A stretch of 64,000 nucleotides of DNA, taken from Amycolatopsis regifaucium. GTDB taxonomy: Bacteria; Actinomycetota; Actinomycetes; Mycobacteriales; Pseudonocardiaceae. The position numbers were made by a program, and so were the translations under genes. Below, piece by piece: positions 15,930 to 24,677 of the stretch. The notes below the pieces were generated by a model. The model was not told where the DNA came from, did no database searches, and saw only the letters and a list, made by a program, of their open reading frames with translations. The stretch is from positions 131,383 to 195,382 of the forward strand of contig NZ_LQCI01000014.1 in the NCBI RefSeq assembly GCF_001613935.1, given 5' to 3'. Numbering within the stretch: the stretch's first letter is position 1; every line of letters begins with the position of its first letter.

Positions 15930-17027
15930 TCACGCGGCAATCGTCTCGTCCCACTCGATGTGGTGCTGGTACAGCCAATTCCGCCCCTCGTCGGACGTCG
16001 TCCCCGAAGAGAGCGCGGCGCTGCTCGCCACCAGCTTCTCCACCCGCGCTCGCCGCAGTCGCTCGTAAGCCGCGAAAGCCGTTGGCGCGTCAGGAAGATC
16101 CCGCAGGCACTTCGCCAGCACGACACTGTCCTCCAGTGCCATCGACGCCCCTTGACCCGCGGCCGGTGAAGCCGCGTGCGCCGCGTCGCCGACGAGCACC
16201 ATCGACGCGGTGGACCACACCGGGGTCAACGGGACGTCGTAGGAGTGGCCGCCGAAGACGTCGTCCCCCGTCGAACGGATGATTTCCGCGGCAGGCAACG
16301 GTTCCCCGTCGAAGGCGGCGAAGGCCGCCGCACGCCATTCGGCCGCCGACAGTCCTACTCGGACTCCTTCGGCCGCGGGGAGCCGCGCGAACCAGTACGT
16401 CGAGCCGTCGGGAGCGCTCGTGTAGCCGAAGAAGGCGTGCAGGCTCTGGACCATCCGGTAGACGGACGGCGCCTGCGGGACGCTCGTGTCGGTCGTGTAG
16501 CCGTAGACGACGTCGAGGCCCGTCGAGCGCGGCGGCGGGCAGTCCGGATCGATGATGGTCCGGACGACCGAGCGCAGGCCGTCGGCGCCGATCAGGATGT
16601 CGCCCTCGGCGGTGGACCCGTCCTCGAACCGGGCGATGCCCGGGGAGGCGGCAACGAGCCGCTTCCCGCGCTCGACGGCGATCCCGCGTGAGATCGCCTC
16701 CTCCTGCAGCGTGCGATAGAGCGACGCCCGCGTCATCGTGCGCGGCCCGGCGAGGCCGTCGATGTCGAAAGAACGCCGGTCCACGGTGCGCCCGTCCGGC
16801 GTCACGAGTTCCAGTCCCACCGCGCCGAAGGAGTTCTCGACCACCGGCCCCTCGGCGCCGATCGCGCGCAACGCGTCCATGCCGTTGTGCATGATGGTCA
16901 GGAACGCGCCCGCGTCCTCACCACCGGACGGGTACGCCTCGTGAACGCTCGCGTCGATTCCGGCTCGCCGCAACGCCATCGCCGTCACCGTGCCCGCGAT
17001 ACCACCGCCGATGATCACTGCCCTCAC
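15930..17027 (-). CDS. FAD-dependent monooxygenase
   Basis: The 365-residue class A flavoprotein monooxygenase hydroxylates or epoxidises an organic substrate with NAD(P)H and oxygen. It opens with the Rossmann GGGIAGTVTAMALRRAGID. Then come DILIGADGLRSVVR (the DG motif, near residue 150) and VGDAAHAASPAAGQGASMALED (the GD motif, near residue 278). The GTG start lies at the first residues of the FAD-binding strand. There is no linked partner or transporter, so the substrate is unclear. It is a single-gene unit on the minus strand. Confidence 0.9.
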   Translation of the reverse strand: MRAVIIGGGIAGTVTAMALRRAGIDASVHEAYPSGGEDAGAFLTIMHNGMDALRAIGAEGPVVENSFGAVGLELVTPDGRTVDRRSFDIDGLAGPRTMTRASLYRTLQEEAISRGIAVERGKRLVAASPGIARFEDGSTAEGDILIGADGLRSVVRTIIDPDCPPPRSTGLDVVYGYTTDTSVPQAPSVYRMVQSLHAFFGYTSAPDGSTYWFARLPAAEGVRVGLSAAEWRAAAFAAFDGEPLPAAEIIRSTGDDVFGGHSYDVPLTPVWSTASMVLVGDAAHAASPAAGQGASMALEDSVVLAKCLRDLPDAPTAFAAYERLRRARVEKLVASSAALSSGTTSDEGRNWLYQHHIEWDETIAA

Positions 17028-17091
17028 CGCGAACCCCCTGTCGTGCCGCCGTCCTGAAAAGGTACCCGGAACGGCGGCACGACAGCGGGGT

Positions 17092-18036
17092 TCACGCGCC
17101 GCCGCTGGCGACGATGTCGCCGTTGACCCCCTTGGGGAAGAACCCGCCCTCCTTCACCGGGCCCGGGTTCAGGTACACCACGTTCAGCACCCGGTCGGCG
17201 CCGCGGCCGAAGCAGATGCCGTTGTTGTCGGCGGGCACGATGTTGGCCTGGTTGCCGAGCAGGATGCCCTGATCGTCGTCGCCCGGACCGTCGAGGGCGT
17301 CCCGCGCGTTGGAGATCTTGGCCGCCGCGTCGCCGAGGTCCCGGTCGAACAGCGACGTCCTGATGGTGGCAGCGTGATACGCCTCGGCTGCCAGGATCCC
17401 GGCGGCCGCGTCCAGGAAGGTCTTGTTGGTGATCAGCGGGGCGGCGCCCTTGTAGGCCGTCACGCCGACGTCCTCGAACAGGAACGCCGCGAGCAGGAAG
17501 TTCTTCTCGTTGGCGAACGGGTCGAACTGCTGGTATTCGCTGATCAGCCCGGCCGCCCGCGCCGCGGCGGTGAAGCTGTCCTTGAGATCGATCGCCGGCC
17601 GGGAGACCGCGGCCTCGCCCAGCGCGCCGCGCAGGAACTCGACGTGGGCGATCTCGTCGCTCGCGATCTCCTTCGCGAACTGGTGCAAGGCCTTGTCGTG
17701 GAACATCACCTTCTTGCCGCCGGCCACGCCGCCCTGGGTGCCGACGCCGCCGGTGATGTCGTCCGGCAGCCCGCGCCCGTGGACGGCGAAGGAGTAGAAC
17801 TCGGCTTCGAGATACTCCAGGTTGAGCGCGAAATTCAGCACGGCCGCGTCGCTGGGCCCGCCCTCGGCGGCCGCTTCACCCGTCGCCGAAGCGGTCGAGG
17901 TGGCCTGTACGCCGAGGTAGGTCGCGCCGACGACACCGAGCCCCGCCGCGCCGGCCGCCTTCAGGAACCGGCGGCGATCCGTGCGGTTCCCGGCACTGCG
18001 CGAAATCAGGGTACGAACGAACGGCTTTCCGAACAC
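17092..18036 (-). CDS. Tat-exported ferritin-like domain protein
   Basis: The 314-residue protein starts at GTG 18036, supported by GAGAGGA eight bases upstream. The twin-arginine signal is NRTDRRRFLKAAGAAGLGVVG. The mature part is a ferritin-like four-helix domain with carboxylate and His positions in NLEYLEAEFYSF, ASDEIAHVEFLR and AAEAYHAATIR. This matches the PF13668 group of secreted bacterial ferritin-like/desiccation-related proteins. A metal-dependent protective role is possible but not established. It is separated from the aminotransferase by 87 bp. Confidence 0.85.
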   Translation of the reverse strand: MFGKPFVRTLISRSAGNRTDRRRFLKAAGAAGLGVVGATYLGVQATSTASATGEAAAEGGPSDAAVLNFALNLEYLEAEFYSFAVHGRGLPDDITGGVGTQGGVAGGKKVMFHDKALHQFAKEIASDEIAHVEFLRGALGEAAVSRPAIDLKDSFTAAARAAGLISEYQQFDPFANEKNFLLAAFLFEDVGVTAYKGAAPLITNKTFLDAAAGILAAEAYHAATIRTSLFDRDLGDAAAKISNARDALDGPGDDDQGILLGNQANIVPADNNGICFGRGADRVLNVVYLNPGPVKEGGFFPKGVNGDIVASGGA

Positions 18037-18123
18037 GAGTGGTTCCTCTCGTCTTTGCGGTGCACACCCACCCACTCGGACGTTCGGAACCACCCGTGAC
18101 CCGGATGGGAAAAGATCTCGACT

Positions 18124-19368
18124 TTATTTCTTCGTCGCCGCGGCAAGACGAACGCAGACGGCGAGGCCGCGGATCGCCTCTTCGACTTCGGCCAGCTCAG
18201 GGTAGGTCGGCGCGATGCGGATGACGGCGTCCTCGGGGTCGTCGCCGTAGGGGTGCGTCGCACCGGCCGGGGTCAGCGCGATACCCGCCTCCTTGGCCAG
18301 CCGCACGACCTCCTTGGCGGTCCCGGCGGGCACGGTCAGCGAGATGAAGTACCCGCCGGTCGGCTTCGTCCAGGACGCGAGGCCGCTCTCGCCCAGCTCC
18401 TTGGTGAGGATCTCGTCGACGGCCGCGAACTTCGGCCCGATGAGTTCGGCGTGCTTGCGCATGTGCTCGCGGACGCCGTCCTCGTCACGCAGGAACAGGG
18501 CGTGCCGGAGCTGGTTGACCTTGTCGGGGCCGATGGTCCGCTTGCCGATGAGGGCGATCCACCAGGCGAGGTTGGCCTCGGAAGCGCCGAGGAAGCCGAC
18601 GCCGCCACCGGCGTAGGTCACCTTCGAGGTGGAGCCGAAGACGAACACGCGGTCGGCGTTCCCCGCCTCGGCGCACAGCGCGAAGAGATCGGCCAGCGGC
18701 ACCTCGACGTCGGTGAGGTGGTGCACGGCGTAGGCGTTGTCCCAGAAGATCCGGAAGTCCGGCGCGGCCGTGGTCATCGCGGCCAGCCGGCGCACCGTGT
18801 CGTCACTGTAAGTGATGCCGGTCGGGTTGCTGTACTTCGGCACGCACCAGATGCCCTTGACCGCGGCGTCCTCGGCGACGAGACGCTCGACGACGTCCAT
18901 GTCCGGGCCTGTCTCGGTGAGCGGCACCTGGATCAGCTCGATACCGAAGCGCTCGGCCAGCGCGAAGTGGCGGTCGTAACCGGGGACCGGGCACAGGAAC
19001 TTGACGGTCGGCTCGTCGGCCCAGCGGCGTTCGGCGCCGGGAAGCTTGCTCAGGAAGGCCTGCACGATGACGTCGTGCATGAGCTCCAGGCTGGAGTTGC
19101 CCGCGGCCAGCAGCTGCTCGGCCGGGACCTGCAGCGGTCCGGCGAAGATGCGGCGGAGTTCGGGCAGGCCCTTCAGGCCACCGTAGTTGCGGACGTCCGT
19201 GCCGTCCTCGGCCTTGCGCACGTCACCGGGCAACGCGAGCAGCCCGTCGGCGAGGTCCAGCTGGCGGGGGGACGGCTTGCCGCGGGTGATGTCCAGGGAG
19301 AGGCCACGGTCGACGAGGGCCGCGTAGTCGCGGCGGGCGCTCTCGACATCGACAGGTGCAGTGGTCAT
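18124..19368 (-). CDS. Aminotransferase, PLP-dependent fold type I (subgroup Ib, Aminotran_MocR-like)
   Basis: The 414-residue enzyme belongs to the class of aspartate aminotransferase-like proteins marked by the opening DITRGKPSPRQLDLADGLL and VRNYGGLKGLPELR. The PLP-binding Lys lies in FGSTSKVTYAGGGVGF near residue 245, with CPVPGYDRHF, VPKYSNPTGITY and the C-terminal IRIAPTYPE carboxylate-binding Arg. ATG 19368 is chosen because the conserved region starts within 15 residues; upstream frame is non-homologous. It should exchange the amino group between aspartate or another amino acid and 2-oxoglutarate. Confidence 0.9.
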   Translation of the reverse strand: MTTAPVDVESARRDYAALVDRGLSLDITRGKPSPRQLDLADGLLALPGDVRKAEDGTDVRNYGGLKGLPELRRIFAGPLQVPAEQLLAAGNSSLELMHDVIVQAFLSKLPGAERRWADEPTVKFLCPVPGYDRHFALAERFGIELIQVPLTETGPDMDVVERLVAEDAAVKGIWCVPKYSNPTGITYSDDTVRRLAAMTTAAPDFRIFWDNAYAVHHLTDVEVPLADLFALCAEAGNADRVFVFGSTSKVTYAGGGVGFLGASEANLAWWIALIGKRTIGPDKVNQLRHALFLRDEDGVREHMRKHAELIGPKFAAVDEILTKELGESGLASWTKPTGGYFISLTVPAGTAKEVVRLAKEAGIALTPAGATHPYGDDPEDAVIRIAPTYPELAEVEEAIRGLAVCVRLAAATKK

Positions 19369-19545
19369 GCCTAACGCTAAACCCGGCGGGGATCCGGCGT
19401 GAGACGAGGGTGGCCTACGCCTTCCTCGCACAAGATCCCATAACGGTTCCGGCGCGTTTTTCACCATTCGTAACGAGGCCAAATCCCCTAGTGACGGCTC
19501 CGTTGTTTCCCGCATTCTCGAGAGCACGAAGAAAAGGGGAGAAGA

Positions 19546-20064
19546 ATGGAAACGAAGAAGTGGGCCGCGGGGACGCTGATGGCGGCGGGCGCGCTGGCGG
19601 CGGGCGCGCTGGCGGCATGCGCGGTACCCCATCAGGGAACGGCGACTCCGGCCGTCGCGGTGGCCGCTCCGCCGAATACGATCGTGCTCCAGCCGCCCGC
19701 GGTCGCGGCGCCACCCCAAACGGTTTACGTCGCGCCACCGACGACACGGACGATCCATCCCGCGCCCGCGGTTCCCGTGGCCCCAACGGTGATCGCCTAC
19801 TACGACGCGCTCAACCGGCGTGATTTCCTCACCGCGTGGAATCTCGGCGGGCGACGGCTGGCCAAAGGCGGGACTTACGACTCCTACGTCAGGGGATTCG
19901 CGACGACCTCATGGGCGGCGCTCACGGTCACGAGCGTGAGCGGGAACACGGTGTACGTCGATCTTTCCGCTCGGCAGACCGACGGTTCGCTGCGGACCTT
20001 TTCCGGTTCCTACACTGTTTCCGGCGGCGCTATCAGCGGGGCGAGCATGAAACGTCTCTCGTGA
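19546..20064 (+). CDS. Secreted lipoprotein with Ala/Pro-rich linker
   Basis: The 172-residue protein has a signal peptide ending in a lipobox (LAAC, Cys about residue 25), so it should be lipid-anchored outside the membrane. A Val-Ala-Pro-rich linker of about 60 residues follows. The C-terminal domain from about residue 80 (TVIAYYDALNRRDFLTAWNL...) resembles an NTF2-like fold. GGGGAGAAG precedes the ATG. Its TGA abuts the convergent stop of the last mce-associated gene. Ligand and role are unknown. Confidence 0.8.
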   Translation: METKKWAAGTLMAAGALAAGALAACAVPHQGTATPAVAVAAPPNTIVLQPPAVAAPPQTVYVAPPTTRTIHPAPAVPVAPTVIAYYDALNRRDFLTAWNLGGRRLAKGGTYDSYVRGFATTSWAALTVTSVSGNTVYVDLSARQTDGSLRTFSGSYTVSGGAISGASMKRLS

Positions 20065-20559
20065 TCAGAGCGGGGTCAGCCGCGAGATCTTCCATCGGCC
20101 GTCGATTCGCTGGGCGGTGACCGAAAGCTGTGAGACCGACGACTGCGGGGCGCCGCCGCCCGCGGTGAGCGTCTGCTGATCGAGGAACAACAGCACTTCC
20201 GCGCGGTCGCCGCGCAACGACCGGACCCCGAGCGAACGGACCGTCGTCGTGCGCACCAGTTTCCGCTCCTCGGCCCGTTCGCGCGCCGACGCGAACTGGT
20301 CCCGGTACTGCCCGGTCGCTTCGCCGGTCAGCACGTCGGCCGCGGCCCGCTCGGTCCGCGCGAGATTGCTGTAGTCGTAGGAGAACACGGCTTTCACGCC
20401 GGCACCGACCTGGTCGGCGACCTCGGCGGTGGCGGCCTGGTCCACGAGCGCCGCGTTGCCGTCCGACCCCAGCGCCGACGCCTGGATCCCGAACCACACC
20501 GCGCAGCCGGTGGCCAGCGCGATGATCGCGAGCAGGAGCCGCGGTGCCCGCCCGGTCAC
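20065..20559 (-). CDS. Mce-associated membrane protein (distal)
   Basis: The 164-residue protein has a single N-terminal membrane helix (LLLAIIALATGCAVWFG) and an extracytoplasmic alpha+beta domain typical of Mas proteins that follow mceF in mce operons (SYDYSNLARTERAAADVLTG, SVSQLSVTAQRIDGRWKIS). It corresponds by position to Rv3492c of mce4. The GTG start overlaps the upstream stop (GTGA). Mas proteins are thought to stabilise or assist the Mce importer. Confidence 0.88.
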   Translation of the reverse strand: MTGRAPRLLLAIIALATGCAVWFGIQASALGSDGNAALVDQAATAEVADQVGAGVKAVFSYDYSNLARTERAAADVLTGEATGQYRDQFASARERAEERKLVRTTTVRSLGVRSLRGDRAEVLLFLDQQTLTAGGGAPQSSVSQLSVTAQRIDGRWKISRLTPL

Positions 20560-21044
20560 GAGCCCGCCGCCTGCACCGCGCTGACCTTCCAGCCGTCCTC
20601 GACCCGCTGGTAGTCCACGGTCAGCCTGCTGACCTTGGGTACGGCGGAGCCACCGCCGGTGCTGACCTCCACGTCCAGCACGGCCATCAGCCGCGCCGTT
20701 CCGGCGACGGCGTCGAGTTCGGTCACCGCCGCCTGTTTCAGCTTGGCCGTCGCCACCGTCTTGCCGGTGTTCGCCCGGTCGATCTGAAGCTTCCGGTCGC
20801 CGGCGAGGTCCTTGCCGAGCCGTCCGGTGGTGACGCCGAGCCAGCGATCGACGTCCTGGGCGCCGGTGCGGTAGTCGATCGTGTTGAGCACTTCGAGCTG
20901 GCCGGAGGCGGCGGTGAGCACGGCCTCGCGTTCCCGTCCGCGCGCGAGGCCGTCGTCCCGCGCGGCGCTCCACCACGCCCAGCCGAACCAGGCGGCCGCG
21001 ACGACCGCCAGTGCGGCGATGACGGTCAGGGCGCGGGTGAGCAC
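20556..21044 (-). CDS. Mce-associated membrane protein (proximal)
   Basis: The 162-residue protein has one N-terminal helix (ALTVIAALAVVAAAWFGWAWW) and a Mas-type domain ending LTVDYQRVEDGWKVSAVQ. It corresponds by position to Rv3493c. Its GTG shares one base with the mceF TAG stop, so it is cotranslated with the operon. Confidence 0.88.
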   Translation of the reverse strand: MLTRALTVIAALAVVAAAWFGWAWWSAARDDGLARGREREAVLTAASGQLEVLNTIDYRTGAQDVDRWLGVTTGRLGKDLAGDRKLQIDRANTGKTVATAKLKQAAVTELDAVAGTARLMAVLDVEVSTGGGSAVPKVSRLTVDYQRVEDGWKVSAVQAAGS

Positions 21045-22279
21045 TACTTACCGCCCAGCAACGCGCCCAGCCCGCCGGGTCCGGACCCGGTGAGCAGGCT
21101 CAGCACCCCGGGCAGCTGCGCGGATTCCGCCGCCTGCGGGGTCTGCTTCGGCCGTTCCGGGACCGCGGGCGGCTTCCCGGCGTACGGGGCGTTCTGCGAG
21201 CCTCGCACCCCTGTGGGGCTTCCCGGCGGCTCCGCGCAGTAGGCCTGGGTGTTCACCGGTGCCTCGGTGAGGTCGTTGGCGGGCCGCTGTTTCGTGCCCT
21301 CGTAACCCTTGGTGCACGAGACCGGGTCGAAGAAGTTGAACACGACCCCGAGATGACCGGTGCCGTCCGGCGACGTCGAGCGCGAGAACGCCGAAATGAT
21401 CGGGTACGCCACGAGGAGTTCCTCGATCGCGTCGGTCCGGGCGGAGGTGATCTGGGCGGTGGTGAGCGCGTTCGCGAACAGCACCCCGAGGTCGGTCCCC
21501 GAAACCGCGAGCACGTCGCTGATCTGACGGCTCAGCTTCGGTGCTTCGTCGATCACCCGCCGCAGATCGGGGTCGGACGTCTTCAGCTGCGCGGCGATCG
21601 TTTTGAGCCCGCTGGAGAACTTCGTGATGTTGTCCGCCTGCCGCTGCTGGGTGTCCAGCACCGTCCGCGAACTGGCGAGCAGGCCTTGGGTGTCGGGCAG
21701 GTACTGCGTCGCCGTCGCGGTGAGCGAACCGGTGCTGTCGAGCAGTTGCCGCAGCTCCGGCCCGGCGCCGGCGAACGCCTCGTAGGTCTCGTCGACCACG
21801 GTCTTCAGCGATTCCGGCTGCACACTCGACACCAGTTTGTCCAGATTGGACAGGACGGTGTCCGGGGCGAGCGGGATCGACGTCCGGTCCCGTTCGATGA
21901 CCGAACCATCGGCGAGGTACGGCCCGTTTTCGTGCATGGGCAACAGATCGACGTACTGCTCCCCCACCGCCGACCGGTTCGCGACCGCGGCTTTCGTGTC
22001 CGCCGGGATCTTCGGCGCGTCCGAATCGATGTCGAGGCCGAGGTCGATGCCGTGTTCGGTGAGCGTCATCGACGCGACCTTGCCGACCGCGACACCGCGA
22101 TAGGAGACCTCGGCGTTGACGAAGATCCCGCCGGAGTCCACCAGTTGCGCGGTGACGAGGTATCCGCGGGTGCCGAAGAGCCGGTCCAGCCCGGCGTACT
22201 TGCCCCCCGCGTAGACGACCGACACGACCGCGATGACGAAGAACGCCGCCAGCTGGATCCTGGTCTTGCGCGTGATCAC
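21044..22279 (-). CDS. mce4F: MCE family protein MceF
   Basis: The 411-residue substrate-binding component of a steroid/lipid importer has one N-terminal membrane helix (IQLAAFFVIAVVSVVYAGG). The MlaD/Mce domain covers about residues 35-120 (GYLVTAQLVDSGGIFVNAEV...VGEQYVDLLP). A long helical region is followed by a Pro/Gly-rich C-terminus. It is the sixth Mce gene, coupled by GTGA to mceE, and matches Rv3494c by position. The mce4 assignment comes from flanking fdxD, hsd4A, fadE26, fadE27 and fadD17. Confidence 0.9.
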   Translation of the reverse strand: MITRKTRIQLAAFFVIAVVSVVYAGGKYAGLDRLFGTRGYLVTAQLVDSGGIFVNAEVSYRGVAVGKVASMTLTEHGIDLGLDIDSDAPKIPADTKAAVANRSAVGEQYVDLLPMHENGPYLADGSVIERDRTSIPLAPDTVLSNLDKLVSSVQPESLKTVVDETYEAFAGAGPELRQLLDSTGSLTATATQYLPDTQGLLASSRTVLDTQQRQADNITKFSSGLKTIAAQLKTSDPDLRRVIDEAPKLSRQISDVLAVSGTDLGVLFANALTTAQITSARTDAIEELLVAYPIISAFSRSTSPDGTGHLGVVFNFFDPVSCTKGYEGTKQRPANDLTEAPVNTQAYCAEPPGSPTGVRGSQNAPYAGKPPAVPERPKQTPQAAESAQLPGVLSLLTGSGPGGLGALLGGK

Positions 22280-23490
22280 CGGCCACCTCCCAGCAGCGGC
22301 CCGAGGATCCCGCCGAGCACGCCGCCCAGGACGTCCCCGCCCTGTCCCTGCGGAACCTGCGGCGCTTGCGGGAGATCACCGGTGGGCAGCGGCAATATCG
22401 GTGGCGCCGCACCGGTGTTGAACGGGATCGCGCCGGGTGTACCGGTGCCCTTGCTCCCCGGCAGCTGGATGATCGGCTGCGACGAGTTGTTCATGTTCTC
22501 CAGGAAGGTGTCCAGGTTCAGGTCGATCTTGGCGTCCACGTTGGCGTAGTCGCCCTTGATCACGTTGCCCGCGTAGTCGGGGAACGGGTAGGTGAGCAGG
22601 ATCCGCAGTGCCGTCGGCAGGTCCTGGCCCGCCTCGGTCAGCTTGTGGAGCGCCGGCTGCAGCGCGCGGAGGTTCGCCACCAGCTGGTCACGGCTGGCCT
22701 TGATCGTATCGGTCGCGACCCCGGACAGCGTGTTCAGCGACTGCAGCATGCCGACGAGCTGATCGCGTTGCTCAGTCACGATCTTGAGCCCCGGCGAGAG
22801 GTTGTCGAGCGCGTTGGTGAGGTTTCGCGTCTGCCCGGCCAGCGTTTTGGACAGCTTGTCGAGACCGTCGATGGCCCGCAGGATCTCGCCTTTGTGCCCG
22901 TCGAGTTCGGTGGCCAGCTTGTCCACCTGGGACAGCAGGGAGCGGATCTCGGCCTCGTTGCCGGTGAGCGCGTCGTTGAGTTCGTGGCTGATCTTCTGGA
23001 TCTGCTCGACGCCACCGCCGTTGAGCAGCAGGGAAAGCGCGCCGAGGACCTCCTCGACCTCGGGGTTGCGGCGGGTGCGGTCCAGCGGGATCTTCGCGCC
23101 CTCGGCAAGGGATCCTTCAGGTTTGCCGGGGGCGTGCAGATCGACGAACTTCTCCCCCAGCAGGCTCGACTGGCGCAGTTCGGCGCGCGCGTTCGCGGGC
23201 AGCGCGATGTCGCCGTTGACGACCATGTTCACCCACGCCGACCGCGTATCCGGGGCGAGCTGGATGTTCTCGACCCGGCCGACCGGGACGTCGTTGACCT
23301 TCACACTCGCCTGGGGGACGAGGTCGAGGACGTCGGAAAACTGCGCGGAGAGCCGGTACGGGTGATCGCCGAGATCGGCTCCGCCGGGCAGCGGGGTGTT
23401 GTACAACCCCGAAAAGCCGCCGTCACCGCATCCGGCCAGCACCAGGACACCCGCCATCACCACCGCGATCTTCTGCCGTTGGCGCCTCAT
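22276..23490 (-). CDS. mce4E: MCE family lipoprotein MceE
   Basis: The 404-residue protein carries a signal peptide with lipobox (VLVLAGC, Cys near residue 21), as expected for the Lpr/MceE subunit. The Mce domain starts at YRLSAQFSDVLDLVPQASVKV and contains SLLGEKFVDLHAP. A long helical needle region follows, then a Gln/Gly/Pro-rich C-terminus. ATG 23490 overlaps the upstream stop and places the lipobox correctly; the frame extends upstream only as antisense-type noise. Confidence 0.9.
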   Translation of the reverse strand: MRRQRQKIAVVMAGVLVLAGCGDGGFSGLYNTPLPGGADLGDHPYRLSAQFSDVLDLVPQASVKVNDVPVGRVENIQLAPDTRSAWVNMVVNGDIALPANARAELRQSSLLGEKFVDLHAPGKPEGSLAEGAKIPLDRTRRNPEVEEVLGALSLLLNGGGVEQIQKISHELNDALTGNEAEIRSLLSQVDKLATELDGHKGEILRAIDGLDKLSKTLAGQTRNLTNALDNLSPGLKIVTEQRDQLVGMLQSLNTLSGVATDTIKASRDQLVANLRALQPALHKLTEAGQDLPTALRILLTYPFPDYAGNVIKGDYANVDAKIDLNLDTFLENMNNSSQPIIQLPGSKGTGTPGAIPFNTGAAPPILPLPTGDLPQAPQVPQGQGGDVLGGVLGGILGPLLGGGR

Positions 23491-24677
23491 TTCGGGACCC
23501 CCTTGGTGAGGACGTCGACCAGGGGCAGCGGCAGCGGCGGCAGTTCGCCGCTCTGCAGCGACGCCAGCACCTGCGGGACCGACGGGAGCTTCAACGTGCC
23601 GTCGAGAATCGGCGCGAGCTGCTTGCAGATGTTCCCCAGCGCGTCCGGGATCGGTTTGGGCGTGCTCGCGCTGATCAGACGGCAGACGGTGAGGATCGGC
23701 GGATGCGTCAGCTCGTTCAGGTTGTCCCGTACGGCGATCGTGCCGGACGCCGCGTCGTAGGAGTTGATGAAGTTGGTCGCCCCGGTCGGCGCGATGTCGA
23801 TCACCTCGGCGAGCGAGGCCCGCTGGTCCACGAGCACCTTCGTCAGCCCCGCGAGTTTGTCCACATTGGACGAGAGGAGATCCTTGTTCTCCGCCACGAA
23901 CTTCTCGACGTCGCCCATCGCCGTCGCCAGGGAGTTCAGCGCGGCACCCACGTCGGCGGAGTCCGCGGCCAGGAACCCGCTGACGTCGGCGGCGCGGCGG
24001 TAGAACTCGTTGAGCTGCTGGTCGCTTTCGGCCAGCGCGGTGGTGAACGAGTTCAGATTCTGTACCGTGCCGAACAGGTCGCCTTTGGCACCGTCGAGGG
24101 TCTTGGCCAGTTCGGACAGCCGCGTCACCGTGGTGTTGAGGTTCTTCCCGTTGCCGCCGAGGTTCGCCGCGGCGGTGTCGAGCACATCGGACAGCGCGCC
24201 GTTCTTGTTGGCGCCGTTGGGTCCCAGGCTCGTCGAGAGTTTGTCGAGGCTCGTGTAGAGGTCGTCGAGTTCGGCCGGGGTCGCCGTCTTCTCCTTGGTG
24301 ATCACCGTGCCCGCGGCCATTTCGGGGCCGCTCTCGTACGCCGGGGTCAGCTGGACGTACCGGTCGCTCACCAGGCTCGGCGCGACGACGACGGCACCGG
24401 CGTCCGCCGGGATCGGGGTGCCGCCGTCGATCCGCATGTCGACCCGGACCGCCCCGCCCTGCGGCGTGACCCCGGTGATCTCGCCGACCTTCACCCCCAG
24501 CACCCGGACCGACGACCCCGCGTAGAGGCCCACGGTCTTCCCGAAGTACGCGCTGATCTTCGTCCCGCCCGGGTCCCTGAACACCAGCCAGAGTCCGGCG
24601 GTCAGAATCAGTACGACGACGCAGGCGAAGGCGACCCATGTGTAGAGCGTGCGCCCGGTGCGCGTGTGGAGGGTCAT
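23487..24677 (-). CDS. mce4D: MCE family protein MceD
   Basis: The 396-residue Mce subunit has a short cytoplasmic N-terminus (TLHTRTGRTLYT), one membrane helix (WVAFACVVVLILTAGLWLVF), the Mce domain (KISAYFGKTVGLYAGSSVRVLGVKVGEI) and a long helical segment of about 200 residues. ATG 24677 overlaps the mceC stop. The coupling supports production at matched level with the other five Mce subunits, which assemble into a heterohexameric channel. Confidence 0.9.
   Translation of the reverse strand: MTLHTRTGRTLYTWVAFACVVVLILTAGLWLVFRDPGGTKISAYFGKTVGLYAGSSVRVLGVKVGEITGVTPQGGAVRVDMRIDGGTPIPADAGAVVVAPSLVSDRYVQLTPAYESGPEMAAGTVITKEKTATPAELDDLYTSLDKLSTSLGPNGANKNGALSDVLDTAAANLGGNGKNLNTTVTRLSELAKTLDGAKGDLFGTVQNLNSFTTALAESDQQLNEFYRRAADVSGFLAADSADVGAALNSLATAMGDVEKFVAENKDLLSSNVDKLAGLTKVLVDQRASLAEVIDIAPTGATNFINSYDAASGTIAVRDNLNELTHPPILTVCRLISASTPKPIPDALGNICKQLAPILDGTLKLPSVPQVLASLQSGELPPLPLPLVDVLTKGVPK

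Noticed and set aside
22276..24639. A 787-residue frame covering mceE and mceD
   Set aside because: The upstream half is in the wrong frame for MceD. MceE begins at 23490 with a lipobox.
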